From Coriobacteriaceae bacterium (GTDB lineage Bacteria; Actinomycetota; Coriobacteriia; Coriobacteriales; Coriobacteriaceae): a DNA stretch of 64,000 nucleotides. The notes beneath the pieces are model-generated. The model was given only the letters and a program-made list of their open reading frames with translations, was not told the DNA's origin and did not search any database. Position numbers and translations under genes: made by a program. Below, in pieces: positions 1-8,730 of this stretch; the first letter of the stretch is position 1; each line of letters begins with the position of its first letter. The stretch is from positions 992,001 through 1,056,000 of the forward strand of contig DAJPFV010000001.1 in the NCBI GenBank assembly GCA_025993015.1, given 5' to 3'.

Positions 1-203
1 GTCTGGCCCATGCAGTCTTGGAACTCGCGGCCGGAATCGCCCAGGCACAGGTGCTTGGCAATCGCGGGCACCAGGTAGTACACGCGCGCCGTGGCCTCGA
101 TGTCCTCCGAGGTCATGAGCGGCATGCCGGGGTTCACCAGCACATGCGCGCAGATCTTGTCCTCACTGACGGTGACCTTAAGGATGTTGAACAGGCCTGC
201 CAT
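1..203 (-). CDS. Unknown protein, N-terminal 67 residues only (runs off window)
   Basis: The reading frame starts with ATG at 203 on the minus strand and runs off the window. It begins MAGLFNILKVTVSEDKIC. A good ribosome binding site (AGGGGAGAG) lies just upstream of the ATG. It sits 24 bp after the stop of the CNNM-type gene on the same strand, so the two are probably cotranscribed. I do not recognise the family. The visible part is soluble, with no signal peptide or membrane segment. Confidence 0.6.
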   Translation of the reverse strand, partial: MAGLFNILKVTVSEDKICAHVLVNPGMPLMTSEDIEATARVYYLVPAIAKHLCLGDSGREFQDCMGQ

Positions 204-227
204 AACTCTCCCCTACTCTTCCTTGTC

Positions 228-1601
228 CTACTCGTCGCCGTCGTGCGGATTCGCGGAACCCGCACCCGACGTCGTCGGCTCGTCTACCGAAGACTCGGAA
301 TCCTTCTTATCGGTTTCGGCCGGAGCGATCACGCGAATGAGCGAGATGCGCTGGCCACGCATCGACTGCACTTTAAACTTGTACCCCGCGACCTCAAACA
401 CCTCTCCGATGTCGGGCACCGAGTCACAAAGCTCCAAGATCCAGCCGGCGATGGTCTCATAATCATCGCTTTCCTCGAGCGGCCAACCAAGCTCAATCGC
501 GTCATCGCACGAAAAACGCCCATCAACGAGCCACTCGCGGCGCGAAAGGCGCGTGAGATACTTGTTGTCGGGGTCGAACTCGTCCTCGATCTCGCCGACG
601 ATCTCCTCGACGATATCCTCGATGGTGATAATGCCGGCCGTGCCGCCGTACTCGTCCACGACCACCACGATCTGGTCGTGCGAGGTCTGCATCTCGGACA
701 GTAGCGGCAGGATGTCCTTGGTGTCGGGCACAAAGGTGGCGTCGCGCAAAAAGCCGGCGATGGGCTGGTCACCCTTGCCGTCGAGCGCGGGTTGGATCAG
801 GTCCTTGATGTGCGCAATGCCGGCGACGTTGTCGGGATCCTCGTGATAGACGGGGATGCGGCTGAAGCCGGTCTGGCGCATGGTGGACAGCACGTCGGCG
901 ACCGTCTCGTCGTCCTCGCACATGGTGGTGTCCACGCGCGGCACCATGACCTCGCGGGCAACGGTGTCGCCCAGGTCGAAGATCTCGTGGATCATGCGCT
1001 TTTCCTCGTCGAGCAGGTCGTCCTGCTCCGAGACCATGTACTTGATCTCTTCTTCCGAGACGTTCTGACGGTCGTCGGCACTCTTGATGCGCAGGATGCG
1101 GGCCAGGCCATCGGAGCAAGCGCCGGTCAGCCACACGAGCGGACGAGCGATCTTTTGGAAAAACGACAACGGCCCCACGACCTGCTTGGACACGCCTTCG
1201 GCGTTGGCCAGGCCGATGCGCTTGGGCACAAGCTCGCCGATCACGATGGACACGAAGGCGACCGCGACGGTGATGATGACCGGCGCCAGGCCGCGCGCGA
1301 TGGCGGAGAGCGGCGCGATGCCAAAGCTCATGAGCCACGTGGCGAGCGGGTCGGACAGACTCGTCGAGGCGACGGCGGACGAGGCGAAGCCCACGAGCGT
1401 GATGGCGACCTGGATGGTGGCGAGCAGCTGGTCGGAGTCGGCAGCCAGCTTAATGGCACGCTCGGCGCGCTTGTCGCCTTCCTCGGCCTCGTGCTCCAAC
1501 ACGGCGCGCTTGGCCGTGGTGAGCGCCATCTCGGACATAGAGAAGTAGCCGTTGATGAGGGTCAAAACGAGGGTGGTGATAAGGGAGATGGTTATGTCCA
1601 T
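228..1601 (-). CDS. CNNM/HlyC-CorC family membrane protein with CBS domains
   Basis: This 457-residue protein has the CNNM domain order. An N-terminal membrane domain (about residues 1-150, starting MDITISLITTLVLTLINGYF) contains the conserved region around GELVPKRIGLANAEG. A CBS pair follows at about 200-335 (VMVPRVD..., FSRIPVYHEDPDNVAGIAHIKDL, VVVVDEYGGTAGIITIEDI). A CorC_HlyC domain at about 350-430 comes last, and the tail is Ser/Asp/Glu-rich. Family members are proposed Mg/Co efflux or divalent-cation homeostasis proteins of the inner membrane; the old name hemolysin is misleading. The gene is followed at 24 bp by the partial gene on the same strand. The ion handled cannot be read from the sequence. 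Confidence 0.88.
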   Translation of the reverse strand: MDITISLITTLVLTLINGYFSMSEMALTTAKRAVLEHEAEEGDKRAERAIKLAADSDQLLATIQVAITLVGFASSAVASTSLSDPLATWLMSFGIAPLSAIARGLAPVIITVAVAFVSIVIGELVPKRIGLANAEGVSKQVVGPLSFFQKIARPLVWLTGACSDGLARILRIKSADDRQNVSEEEIKYMVSEQDDLLDEEKRMIHEIFDLGDTVAREVMVPRVDTTMCEDDETVADVLSTMRQTGFSRIPVYHEDPDNVAGIAHIKDLIQPALDGKGDQPIAGFLRDATFVPDTKDILPLLSEMQTSHDQIVVVVDEYGGTAGIITIEDIVEEIVGEIEDEFDPDNKYLTRLSRREWLVDGRFSCDDAIELGWPLEESDDYETIAGWILELCDSVPDIGEVFEVAGYKFKVQSMRGQRISLIRVIAPAETDKKDSESSVDEPTTSGAGSANPHDGDE

Positions 1602-1711
1602 CGGGAGTTTCTCGAACCTCCAAGATTCGGGACGTCAGGTTAAAACGTTGATGGCGGATACGGCAATTGCACCGGCGCCCAAACGAGAACGCGGGCGCGC
1701 AGGCATGGTCG

Positions 1712-2395
1712 CTAGATTACGAAGAGGATCACCGCCATGAACTGGAAGATGCTGCCGGCGAGCACCCACAGGTGAAACACGCTGTGCAGATAGCGCACGT
1801 TTTTGGCGATATAGAACGGCACGCCCGCGGTGTAGCACACGCCGCCGACGGCGAGCAGGGCAAGTGCCACGGGGTTGAGCAGCGCAACAAGTTCGGGCAG
1901 CTTAAAGACAACGAGCCAGCCCATCAGCAGGTAGACCAGGCCGCTTACCCAATGCGGCTGGCGCTCGCGTAGGAAGCACTCGAGGGCGATGCCGATGATG
2001 GCGATGGCCCATACGGCAAAGAACAGCACAGCGCCGCCGTCGTTTGCGAGCGTGATGAGGCAAAACGGCGTATAGCTGCCGGCTATGAGCAGGTAGATGC
2101 AGCTGTGGTCGATGATGCGAAACACGCGCTTGGCGCGCGCGGGCTGAATCGCGTGGTAGAGCGTGGAGGCTAGGTATTCGAGGATAATGCTGACGCCATA
2201 GACAATCGCCGCGGCCATATGGGCCGGGCCTCCGCCGCGCAGGGCGGCGAATACGATCAGGAGCACCAGGCCCGCGATACCCAGCAGGCAGCCGACACCA
2301 TGGGTGACGGAGTTCATGATCTCCTCGCCCACTGTGTAGTGTGGAACGACCGCGGTCTTGGGTCGCGGCTTAGAACTGTCGCTCGAATCGGACAT
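1712..2395 (-). CDS. Hemolysin III / TrhA (PAQR-like) family integral membrane protein
   Basis: This is a seven-helix membrane protein of the hemolysin III/PAQR superfamily, 227 residues from the chosen start. Diagnostic segments are EEIMNSVTHGVG, a STLYH motif after the second helix, IIDHSCIYLLIAGSYTPF, and a C-terminal RYLHSVFHLWVLAGS with the conserved His pair. These Ser/His/Asp residues form the metal site in the superfamily. The ATG at 2395 was chosen because GGAGG lies 11 bases upstream, whereas an in-frame TTG at 2413 overlaps that same ribosome binding site. Homologues affect membrane homeostasis; true hemolysin activity is doubtful. The gene is divergent from the hydrolase at 2582. 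Confidence 0.88.
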   Translation of the reverse strand: MSDSSDSSKPRPKTAVVPHYTVGEEIMNSVTHGVGCLLGIAGLVLLIVFAALRGGGPAHMAAAIVYGVSIILEYLASTLYHAIQPARAKRVFRIIDHSCIYLLIAGSYTPFCLITLANDGGAVLFFAVWAIAIIGIALECFLRERQPHWVSGLVYLLMGWLVVFKLPELVALLNPVALALLAVGGVCYTAGVPFYIAKNVRYLHSVFHLWVLAGSIFQFMAVILFVI

Positions 2396-2502
2396 GCCGG
2401 TTACATCCTCCAACGTAAAGAGTTCTCAACACTATATCAAAGCGTCTAGGTACGTGCGAAATTTGCACCATACGTGACCCTTTGTTTACCCATTCTTTGC
2501 CT

Positions 2503-2516
2503 GTTGACGCATCAAC
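2503..2516. promoter_or_regulatory. Putative operator 1, GTTGA-N4-TCAAC, overlapping the -35 box
   Basis: The sequence GTTGACGCATCAAC is a perfect 5-bp inverted repeat with a 4-bp spacer. It covers the -35 hexamer of the hydrolase promoter. A second copy of the same pattern lies at 2548. The regulator is unknown, and no regulator gene is adjacent. Confidence 0.4.
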
Positions 2517-2532
2517 GGCGAACGTCCATAAT
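2504..2532 (+). promoter_or_regulatory. Sigma-70-like promoter of the alpha/beta hydrolase gene
   Basis: TTGACG at 2504-2509 and CATAAT at 2527-2532 are separated by exactly 17 bp. The start codon is at 2582, leaving a leader of about 40 nt. It is one of the clearest consensus-like promoters in the window. Confidence 0.6.
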
Positions 2533-2547
2533 GCGCTTGCATTAAAT

Positions 2548-2561
2548 GTTGATGTATTAAC
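2548..2561. promoter_or_regulatory. Putative operator 2, GTTGA-N4-TTAAC, in the leader
   Basis: GTTGATGTATTAAC repeats the pattern of the site at 2503, with one mismatch between arms. The two sites are 45 bp apart and flank the -10 region, an arrangement typical of a repressor with two operators. No regulator can be named. Confidence 0.35.
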
Positions 2562-2581
2562 ATCTTATAGGAGAATACCGC

Positions 2582-3547
2582 ATGGCTCAAAACGCACGTT
2601 CCCATCGAAAGCTCAAGATAGCCGGCATCGTTGCACTAGTGGTTGTCGTTGCGCTGCTCGGATTTGCCGGCAACTTTCTGTTTGACTTCGCGCTGAATCC
2701 CCGCGCGCCATACACCATGAAGATGATGCAGGATAGCAAGAACGACAAAGAAGGTGAGCAGCCGGATGCCGAGGATACCGAGGCGCGGGCGTGGTTTAAG
2801 GAGAACCGCGAGAGCAGCAGCCTCACCGCGGACGATGGGACCGAGCTTGCCGCCTGGTATTTTGCTGCGTCGGAGAGCGCACACGACTACGCCGTCTGCC
2901 TGCATGGATATACCAACGAGCCCATCGGTATGGCCCGATACGTCAAGCGATTCCACGACCGCGGCATGAACGTACTCGCACCCGCCGCCCGCGCCCACGA
3001 GCGCTCCGGCGGCGACTATATCGGCATGGGCTGGCCCGAACGCCTCGACATCGTCGCATGGATCGAGCGAATCGTTCAGGCTGACCCCAAGGCGCGCATC
3101 CTGGTCTTTGGCGAATCCATGGGCGCGGCGACCGCCATGAACGTCGCGGGGGAATCTCTGCCCGCAAACGTGAAATGCATTATCGAGGACTGCGGTTATA
3201 CGAGTGTTTGGGACGAGTTTTCTCTGCAGCTCAAGGACGTGTTCGGCCTGCCCAGCTTTCCCTTGCTCGATGTAGCAAACTTGGTGTGCAACGTGCGCGC
3301 GGGCTACGACTTTCATAAGGCGAGCAGCGTGGAACAGCTCAAGCGCGCGACGGTTCCCATGCTGTTTATCCACGGTGACCAAGACACCTTTGTGCCGTAC
3401 AGCATGCTCGACCAAAACTACGACGCGTGCGCCAGCAAGGTCAAGCAAAAGCTCACCGTCCATGGCGCCACCCACGCCAAGAGCGCGCAGGTCGACCCCG
3501 AACTCTACTGGAACACGGTCGACGACTTCCTCGACGAGTATTTTTAG
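2582..3547 (+). CDS. Membrane-anchored alpha/beta hydrolase
   Basis: The 321-residue protein has one N-terminal membrane segment (about 12-35: IAGIVALVVVVALLGFAG) followed by an extracytoplasmic alpha/beta-hydrolase fold. The nucleophile elbow is GESMG (Ser about 180). LFIHGDQDTFVP supplies the acidic residue, and the conserved His lies in VHGATHAKS. The oxyanion region HGYTNEP is present. It resembles BEM46/ABHD13-like and FrsA-like hydrolases, whose bacterial substrates are mostly unknown. A GAGAATA ribosome binding site precedes the ATG. The gene has its own promoter with two candidate operators, is divergent from the hemolysin-III gene, and ends before a shared terminator. Confidence 0.82.
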   Translation: MAQNARSHRKLKIAGIVALVVVVALLGFAGNFLFDFALNPRAPYTMKMMQDSKNDKEGEQPDAEDTEARAWFKENRESSSLTADDGTELAAWYFAASESAHDYAVCLHGYTNEPIGMARYVKRFHDRGMNVLAPAARAHERSGGDYIGMGWPERLDIVAWIERIVQADPKARILVFGESMGAATAMNVAGESLPANVKCIIEDCGYTSVWDEFSLQLKDVFGLPSFPLLDVANLVCNVRAGYDFHKASSVEQLKRATVPMLFIHGDQDTFVPYSMLDQNYDACASKVKQKLTVHGATHAKSAQVDPELYWNTVDDFLDEYF

Positions 3548-3624
3548 GCAAAAAGCAACGTCTGGGGTTTTGTTGCCAAAAATCGGTTTGTGGTCGGCGC
3601 TATTCGATTTTCCTCGCACTTCCA

Positions 3625-3664
3625 AAAAGCCGCCCGTGGGCGCTGTGCTCACGGGCGGCTTTTG
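3625..3664. terminator. Bidirectional rho-independent terminator
   Basis: AAAAGCCGCCCGTG and CACGGGCGGCTTTT form a 14-bp perfect stem with a T run on each strand. It lies between the convergent hydrolase gene (plus) and DUF362 gene (minus), so it can serve both. Confidence 0.85.
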
Positions 3665-3710
3665 CTCAACTTACGCTACAAAGGCGCTTATTTTGTCCAA
3701 TAGCTAGGCG

Positions 3711-4907
3711 CTACTTGACCTCGATAAGCTCGTACTTGCTCGTGCCCAGGCCGATCTTCTCGGCATGCGCGATGCACACTCGCCAGTCGGTGTCGGGATG
3801 CGTGATGCAGAAGGGATCCTTGGCCTGCTCGCCCTCCAGATGCTCGTGGTTGTGCTCCATCTTGGCCGCGCTATCGGTGAGCTCGGTGTTTGGCAGCGGC
3901 TCGGATGCCATGACGGCATCGGCGCAGGCCTGGTCGATGGCGACCGGGTCGAAGCTCGCGAACATGCCGATGTCGTTGACGATAGGCGTATCGTTTTCGG
4001 GATGGCAATCGCAATTGGGGCTGATATCCATGGCAAGCGAGATATGGAAGCTCGGGCGACCGTCGACGACGGCCTTGGTGTACTCGGCGATCTTGCAGTT
4101 GAGCACGTCGGCCGCGGCGTCATAGCCGGGCTTGATGCAGTCCTGGTTGCATGCCGCAATGCAGCGACCGCAGCCCACGCAGCGATCGTGGTCGATGGTG
4201 GCCACGTGCACCGTGCGGGTGTTGCCGTTGGCAAGCTCGCGCTCGCGGGTGTCGTTGAACGAGACAGCGTCGTGCGCGCAGATCTTTTCGCAGGCACGGC
4301 AGCCAACGCAGTGCTCGGTCGAGACGTTCGGCTTGCCGGCGGCATGCTGCTCCATCTTGCCGGCGCGGCTGCCGCCGCCCATGCCCAGGTTCTTCATGGC
4401 GCCGCCAAAGCCGGCCTGCTCATGACCCTTAAAGTGGGTGAGGCTGATCACGATATCGGCATCCATGAGCGCCTGACCGATCTTGGCCTCGTGCACGTAC
4501 TCGCCGCCCTCGACCGGAACAAGCGCCTCGTCGGTGCCCTTGAGGCCGTCGGCAATGATGATCTGGCAACCCGTAGCATACGGGGTAAAGCCGTTCTGGT
4601 AGGCGGTATCGATGTGCTCGAGCGCGTTTTTGCGGCTACCGACATAGAGCGTGTTGCAGTCGGTGAGGAAGGGCTTGCCGCCCAGCTCCTTCACGACATC
4701 CGCGACGGCGCGGGCGTAGTTGGGGCGCAAAAAGCTCAGGTTGCCCAGCTCGCCAAAGTGAATCTTGATGGCGACGAACTTGTTCTCGAAGTCGATCTGC
4801 TCGATACCGGCGTGACGGATGAGGCGCTTGAGCTTGTCGAGCTGGCTCTCGCGAGCATGCGTGCGCAGGTTGGTGAAGTACACCTTAGCGGGTGCAGTTG
4901 CGGTCAT
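3711..4907 (-). CDS. DUF362 family protein with two [4Fe-4S] ferredoxin motifs
   Basis: The 398-residue protein has a DUF362 domain across residues 1-200 and from about 270 to the end. Within it lies a double 4Fe-4S ferredoxin module: CVGCRACEKICAHDA and CVGCGRCIAACNQDC (about 200-260). There is no signal peptide, so it should be a cytoplasmic iron-sulfur protein. DUF362 proteins are common in anaerobes; their electron partner is unproven. The ATG at 4907 has GAGGGGA eight bases upstream. The gene stands alone on the minus strand and shares a terminator with the hydrolase. Confidence 0.88.
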   Translation of the reverse strand: MTATAPAKVYFTNLRTHARESQLDKLKRLIRHAGIEQIDFENKFVAIKIHFGELGNLSFLRPNYARAVADVVKELGGKPFLTDCNTLYVGSRKNALEHIDTAYQNGFTPYATGCQIIIADGLKGTDEALVPVEGGEYVHEAKIGQALMDADIVISLTHFKGHEQAGFGGAMKNLGMGGGSRAGKMEQHAAGKPNVSTEHCVGCRACEKICAHDAVSFNDTRERELANGNTRTVHVATIDHDRCVGCGRCIAACNQDCIKPGYDAAADVLNCKIAEYTKAVVDGRPSFHISLAMDISPNCDCHPENDTPIVNDIGMFASFDPVAIDQACADAVMASEPLPNTELTDSAAKMEHNHEHLEGEQAKDPFCITHPDTDWRVCIAHAEKIGLGTSKYELIEVK

Positions 4908-4990
4908 AGATCTATCCCCTCGGTCTATATGGCGTTACAGACATAGAGGATGGTACCAGTTAAAGCAGAGTTAAAGTCAAGTACGGCACC

Positions 4991-5019
4991 TAGTCATTGG
5001 GGACGTTCTTAAATGACTA
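4991..5019. repeat. GGGGACG-core hairpin repeat overlapping a stop codon
   Basis: TAGTCATT and AATGACTA flank a loop containing GGGGACGTTCTT. The same unit recurs at 8498-8530, slightly extended. The right arm contains the stop codon of the FtsX-like gene (TAG at 5017-5019), so the repeat has become part of the gene end. Confidence 0.7.
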
Positions 5020-7683
5020 CTCTTGGACTTTGAGGGCTTCGGCCAGACTGACGCGCTTGATGGAGCGCGTGTGCAGCAGCGCCACGACCAGGTAGGTCGC
5101 AAAGCCGATTCCTGCGCACGCCGCCATGGACCAAGCGGGCACGTAGATCTCGATATTGCCGTTATAGGCGAGCAGCATCGAGCGGAAGATGGCCGTTAGC
5201 GAGCCAATAATGACCGGCAGGCTCAGCACGAGTGACGCTGCCACGCACAACGTGATCGAGCGGATGTACAGATGCGAAATCTCGCTATCGCGATAGCCAA
5301 AGACTTTCATGTAGCTGATCGAACGGGCGCTGTGGTCGATCACAGCCTTGGTCAGCAGGTACATAAACAGCAAGAAGATGAACACCGCAAGCCCAACCAT
5401 CATGCCGATCATTTTGCTCATCATGCCGATGAACTGGTCGCCCACGGCGCGCATGTCGTCGGGCGTGGTATCGCCGGCAAAGTAGCGCGCGTCGAGGTCG
5501 AGCTTCTCATCGCTCACATAGCCGTTAAAGTAGGCCGCATCGTTGTCAAACAGCTCGTTAAAGTCTTCGATACTCATATAGACATTCATATCCGACTTAG
5601 AGCCCCAAACGCAGTCCTTGCCCACGTACTCAAAGGAATAATTCTCGCCCTCGTACTTGTCGCGAAGCTTAACCTTCTGGCCCTCGCTCCAGCCAAACTT
5701 GTCGAGTAAGCCACCGCCAAAGACGACGCGTCCGTCGCCGACGTCCAGCCCTTTCCAGTAGCGCGAATCGGGCGAGATGCCGTAGACAGAAATCGTCTCC
5801 TCGCCATTACCATCGCCGCGGTCGTATTGCAGCTGGTAAACGGCATATTTCTCGGCCTGCGCGATTGCGCCCGCGCCGTTGTCAATCGTGTTGACCGGGT
5901 GAATGTCGTCGTTGTCGGTGTCGATCTTAGAGGCCTTGTCAATCAGGTCGATAGCCTCGTCGCGGTTGCAGCCGAGGATATCGGCAAGGTCATCGAGGCG
6001 CGCATAAAGCGCATCCTTCTTGTCCTGAACCTTGGCGAGCGCGTCCTGCGCCGCGGCCAAGCTCTCGGCAGACGGAGCGCTGGTCGCGGCATCGGCTGCC
6101 GCCTGCGCCGCATCGGCCGCGTCGTCAAGCTCGTCATCGGCATCCTGAGCGGCGGAAAGCAGCGCGCCGTCAACCGACTGCAAGCGCTCGAGTGCCGACC
6201 ACTGCTCGCGCTCCTCGGCAGTACCCTCGAGCTCCAGCGGCGCCTTGAGCGTGTACTGGTGTTCGGCGACCAGGCTTGTCTCGAGGTTATCCGCATAGTG
6301 CGTCATCGTGGGCAAAATCGCCAGGCCAAAGAGCAGCAGCAGCGACGCAAACGCAATGCCCACGAAGAGCGTGGCGAAGTTGCCCAGGTTGCGCAGGAAG
6401 ATACGCAGGCGGAAGCGGGAAACAAAACCCATGCGCTCCGGCAGCTGCAAGCCGCGCTTGGTGCCCGATTTGCCGCTCGCCTCGTGACGAAGGAACTGCA
6501 ACGGCGTCTTGCCCATCTTGCGAAGCAGGCCCACCAGCGTGATGAGGATGAGCGCGGCGGCGGGAACCACGGCGCACTTCACAAAGATCTCCCAGCTCCA
6601 GTACACCTGGAAGGGCGGCAGGCTATACGAACCGTAATAGAGGCTGCGCATGGGCTCGGTAAAGAACACAACGCCGAGCGCAGTGCCCAAAAGCGCCGCG
6701 ACCACGCCCACGATAGCGGGAAGCGCAAGGTAGTGCAGCACGATCTCGCGTCGACGATAGCCGCTGGCGAGCAGCGTGCCGATGATGGCGCTCTCCTCCT
6801 CGATGGTGGCGTCGGTAAGGACCACAAAGACGAACGCCATGATCACGATGATGATGTCGAGCAGCGTCATCCACATCATGGAGTCGCCGTCTACGTCGTC
6901 GCGCGCGTAGCCAATGCCCTGGTTGGAATCGGCGTCGATGAGGTCATCCACGCGCGCATCGGCGTCGGTCAGCGCCTCGACCATATCCTGCTCGGCGTCG
7001 ATGCGGTCTGCGGTGGAGAGATCGCGATCGGTAAAGGTGAAGGAGTAGGTGTAGGCAGGCGCGCCGCCGGCATCCTCGAGCGCGGCAAAGCCGGCGTCGG
7101 TGACCTCGGCCACGCCATAGGTGATGGTGTTGACCGTAAAGTCCGAGTTGTTGAGGAACAGCGCCTGGCTATCGGGCTGGGTCATGATGCCGCAGATGGT
7201 GTAGGTGCGACCCTCGAGCTCGACTTTATCGCCCACGGCGAGGTCGTTGTTGGTGGCGAAGACACGGTCGATTGCCACCTCACCGTCCGTCTTGGGCTCC
7301 TTGCCCTCACAGTAGGACGCGATATCGACCTTGGTGCGGTGCGCATAGGTGCGCAGCGTGCGCTTGGTGCCGTCGTCGCCGGACGCCTTTTTGATGATGG
7401 CGTCGATGGAGAAATTCTTGTAGAGCGTGACGCCGCCGACGTCACTGGCGGCATCCTCGGCAGCCTTGAGTTGATCGTCGGTAGCCTCGAAGGAGGTGGT
7501 CACGCGGCCGTCCTCAATCGTGTACGCATCGCGCATGTCGTCGATAAGGCAGCCGATGGAATGCGCCGCGAGCAAAAAGCCCGATGTAAGGGCAATGCTT
7601 CCGCACATAAGCAAAAAGATGCCCAGGTACTTGCCGATATTGCGGCGCAGCTCGCGCGGGAGACGTTTTGCGAGAGGTGTCAT
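5017..7683 (-). CDS. ABC transporter permease, two FtsX domains
   Basis: The protein has 888 residues from the ATG at 7683, 8 bp after the partner ATPase. An N-terminal membrane helix is followed by an extracytoplasmic MacB-like domain. Next come a first FtsX block of three helices (about 270-400), a second large extracytoplasmic domain and a second FtsX block near the C terminus (MIGMMVGLAVFIFLLFMYLL onward). The second extracytoplasmic domain holds an Ala/Asp-rich predicted coiled coil (DDAADAAQAAADAATS region). This is the layout of the large FtsX-type permeases of Gram-positive peptide or lipid exporters. It probably works with the ATPase encoded upstream. A TTG at 7698 is an alternative start, but it overlaps the upstream gene. 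Confidence 0.88.
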   Translation of the reverse strand: MTPLAKRLPRELRRNIGKYLGIFLLMCGSIALTSGFLLAAHSIGCLIDDMRDAYTIEDGRVTTSFEATDDQLKAAEDAASDVGGVTLYKNFSIDAIIKKASGDDGTKRTLRTYAHRTKVDIASYCEGKEPKTDGEVAIDRVFATNNDLAVGDKVELEGRTYTICGIMTQPDSQALFLNNSDFTVNTITYGVAEVTDAGFAALEDAGGAPAYTYSFTFTDRDLSTADRIDAEQDMVEALTDADARVDDLIDADSNQGIGYARDDVDGDSMMWMTLLDIIIVIMAFVFVVLTDATIEEESAIIGTLLASGYRRREIVLHYLALPAIVGVVAALLGTALGVVFFTEPMRSLYYGSYSLPPFQVYWSWEIFVKCAVVPAAALILITLVGLLRKMGKTPLQFLRHEASGKSGTKRGLQLPERMGFVSRFRLRIFLRNLGNFATLFVGIAFASLLLLFGLAILPTMTHYADNLETSLVAEHQYTLKAPLELEGTAEEREQWSALERLQSVDGALLSAAQDADDELDDAADAAQAAADAATSAPSAESLAAAQDALAKVQDKKDALYARLDDLADILGCNRDEAIDLIDKASKIDTDNDDIHPVNTIDNGAGAIAQAEKYAVYQLQYDRGDGNGEETISVYGISPDSRYWKGLDVGDGRVVFGGGLLDKFGWSEGQKVKLRDKYEGENYSFEYVGKDCVWGSKSDMNVYMSIEDFNELFDNDAAYFNGYVSDEKLDLDARYFAGDTTPDDMRAVGDQFIGMMSKMIGMMVGLAVFIFLLFMYLLTKAVIDHSARSISYMKVFGYRDSEISHLYIRSITLCVAASLVLSLPVIIGSLTAIFRSMLLAYNGNIEIYVPAWSMAACAGIGFATYLVVALLHTRSIKRVSLAEALKVQE

Positions 7684-7691
7684 GGCGCCGC

Positions 7692-8405
<714 letters not shown>

Positions 8406-8481
8406 GCTATCCCCCATTGTTAGCCTTGTACTACTTTATGAGGGTAATAGTAAACCTTGGCGAACTATTTTTGGGCGAGGC

Positions 8482-8726
8482 CTGAAATTTATTTCAGACT
8501 AGTCATTGGGGACGTTCTTAAATGACTAGTCGCTGGGGACACTCTTTCGCCGCCCGGCAGTTGGGGACGTTCCTTTCCTACCGGCAGTTGGGGACAGCCC
8601 TTGGCAACCCGGCCGGCAAGCCGGCGGTTCGGCAAAGACTGTCCCCAATGACTAGTCGTTTAAGTCTGTCCCCAATGGCCACTCTTGGTCGTTTAAGTCT
8701 GTCCCCAATGAGTACCCAGTGACTAG
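8482..8726. repeat. Cluster of GGGGACA/G-core repeats between two ABC operons
   Basis: This 325-bp gap (8406-8730) carries no gene. It holds a small hairpin CTGAAAT-TT-ATTTCAG (8482-8497), then a hairpin ACTAGTCATT...AATGACTAGT (8498-8530) with a GGGGACG loop. About six further degenerate copies of the core follow, in both orientations: TTGGGGACGTTCC, TTGGGGACAGCCC, and inverted AAGACTGTCCCCAATGACT and TTTAAGTCTGTCCCCAATG (the last twice). The cluster looks like nested insertion or decay of one repeat family. Confidence 0.75.
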
Positions 8727-8730
8727 GTGG

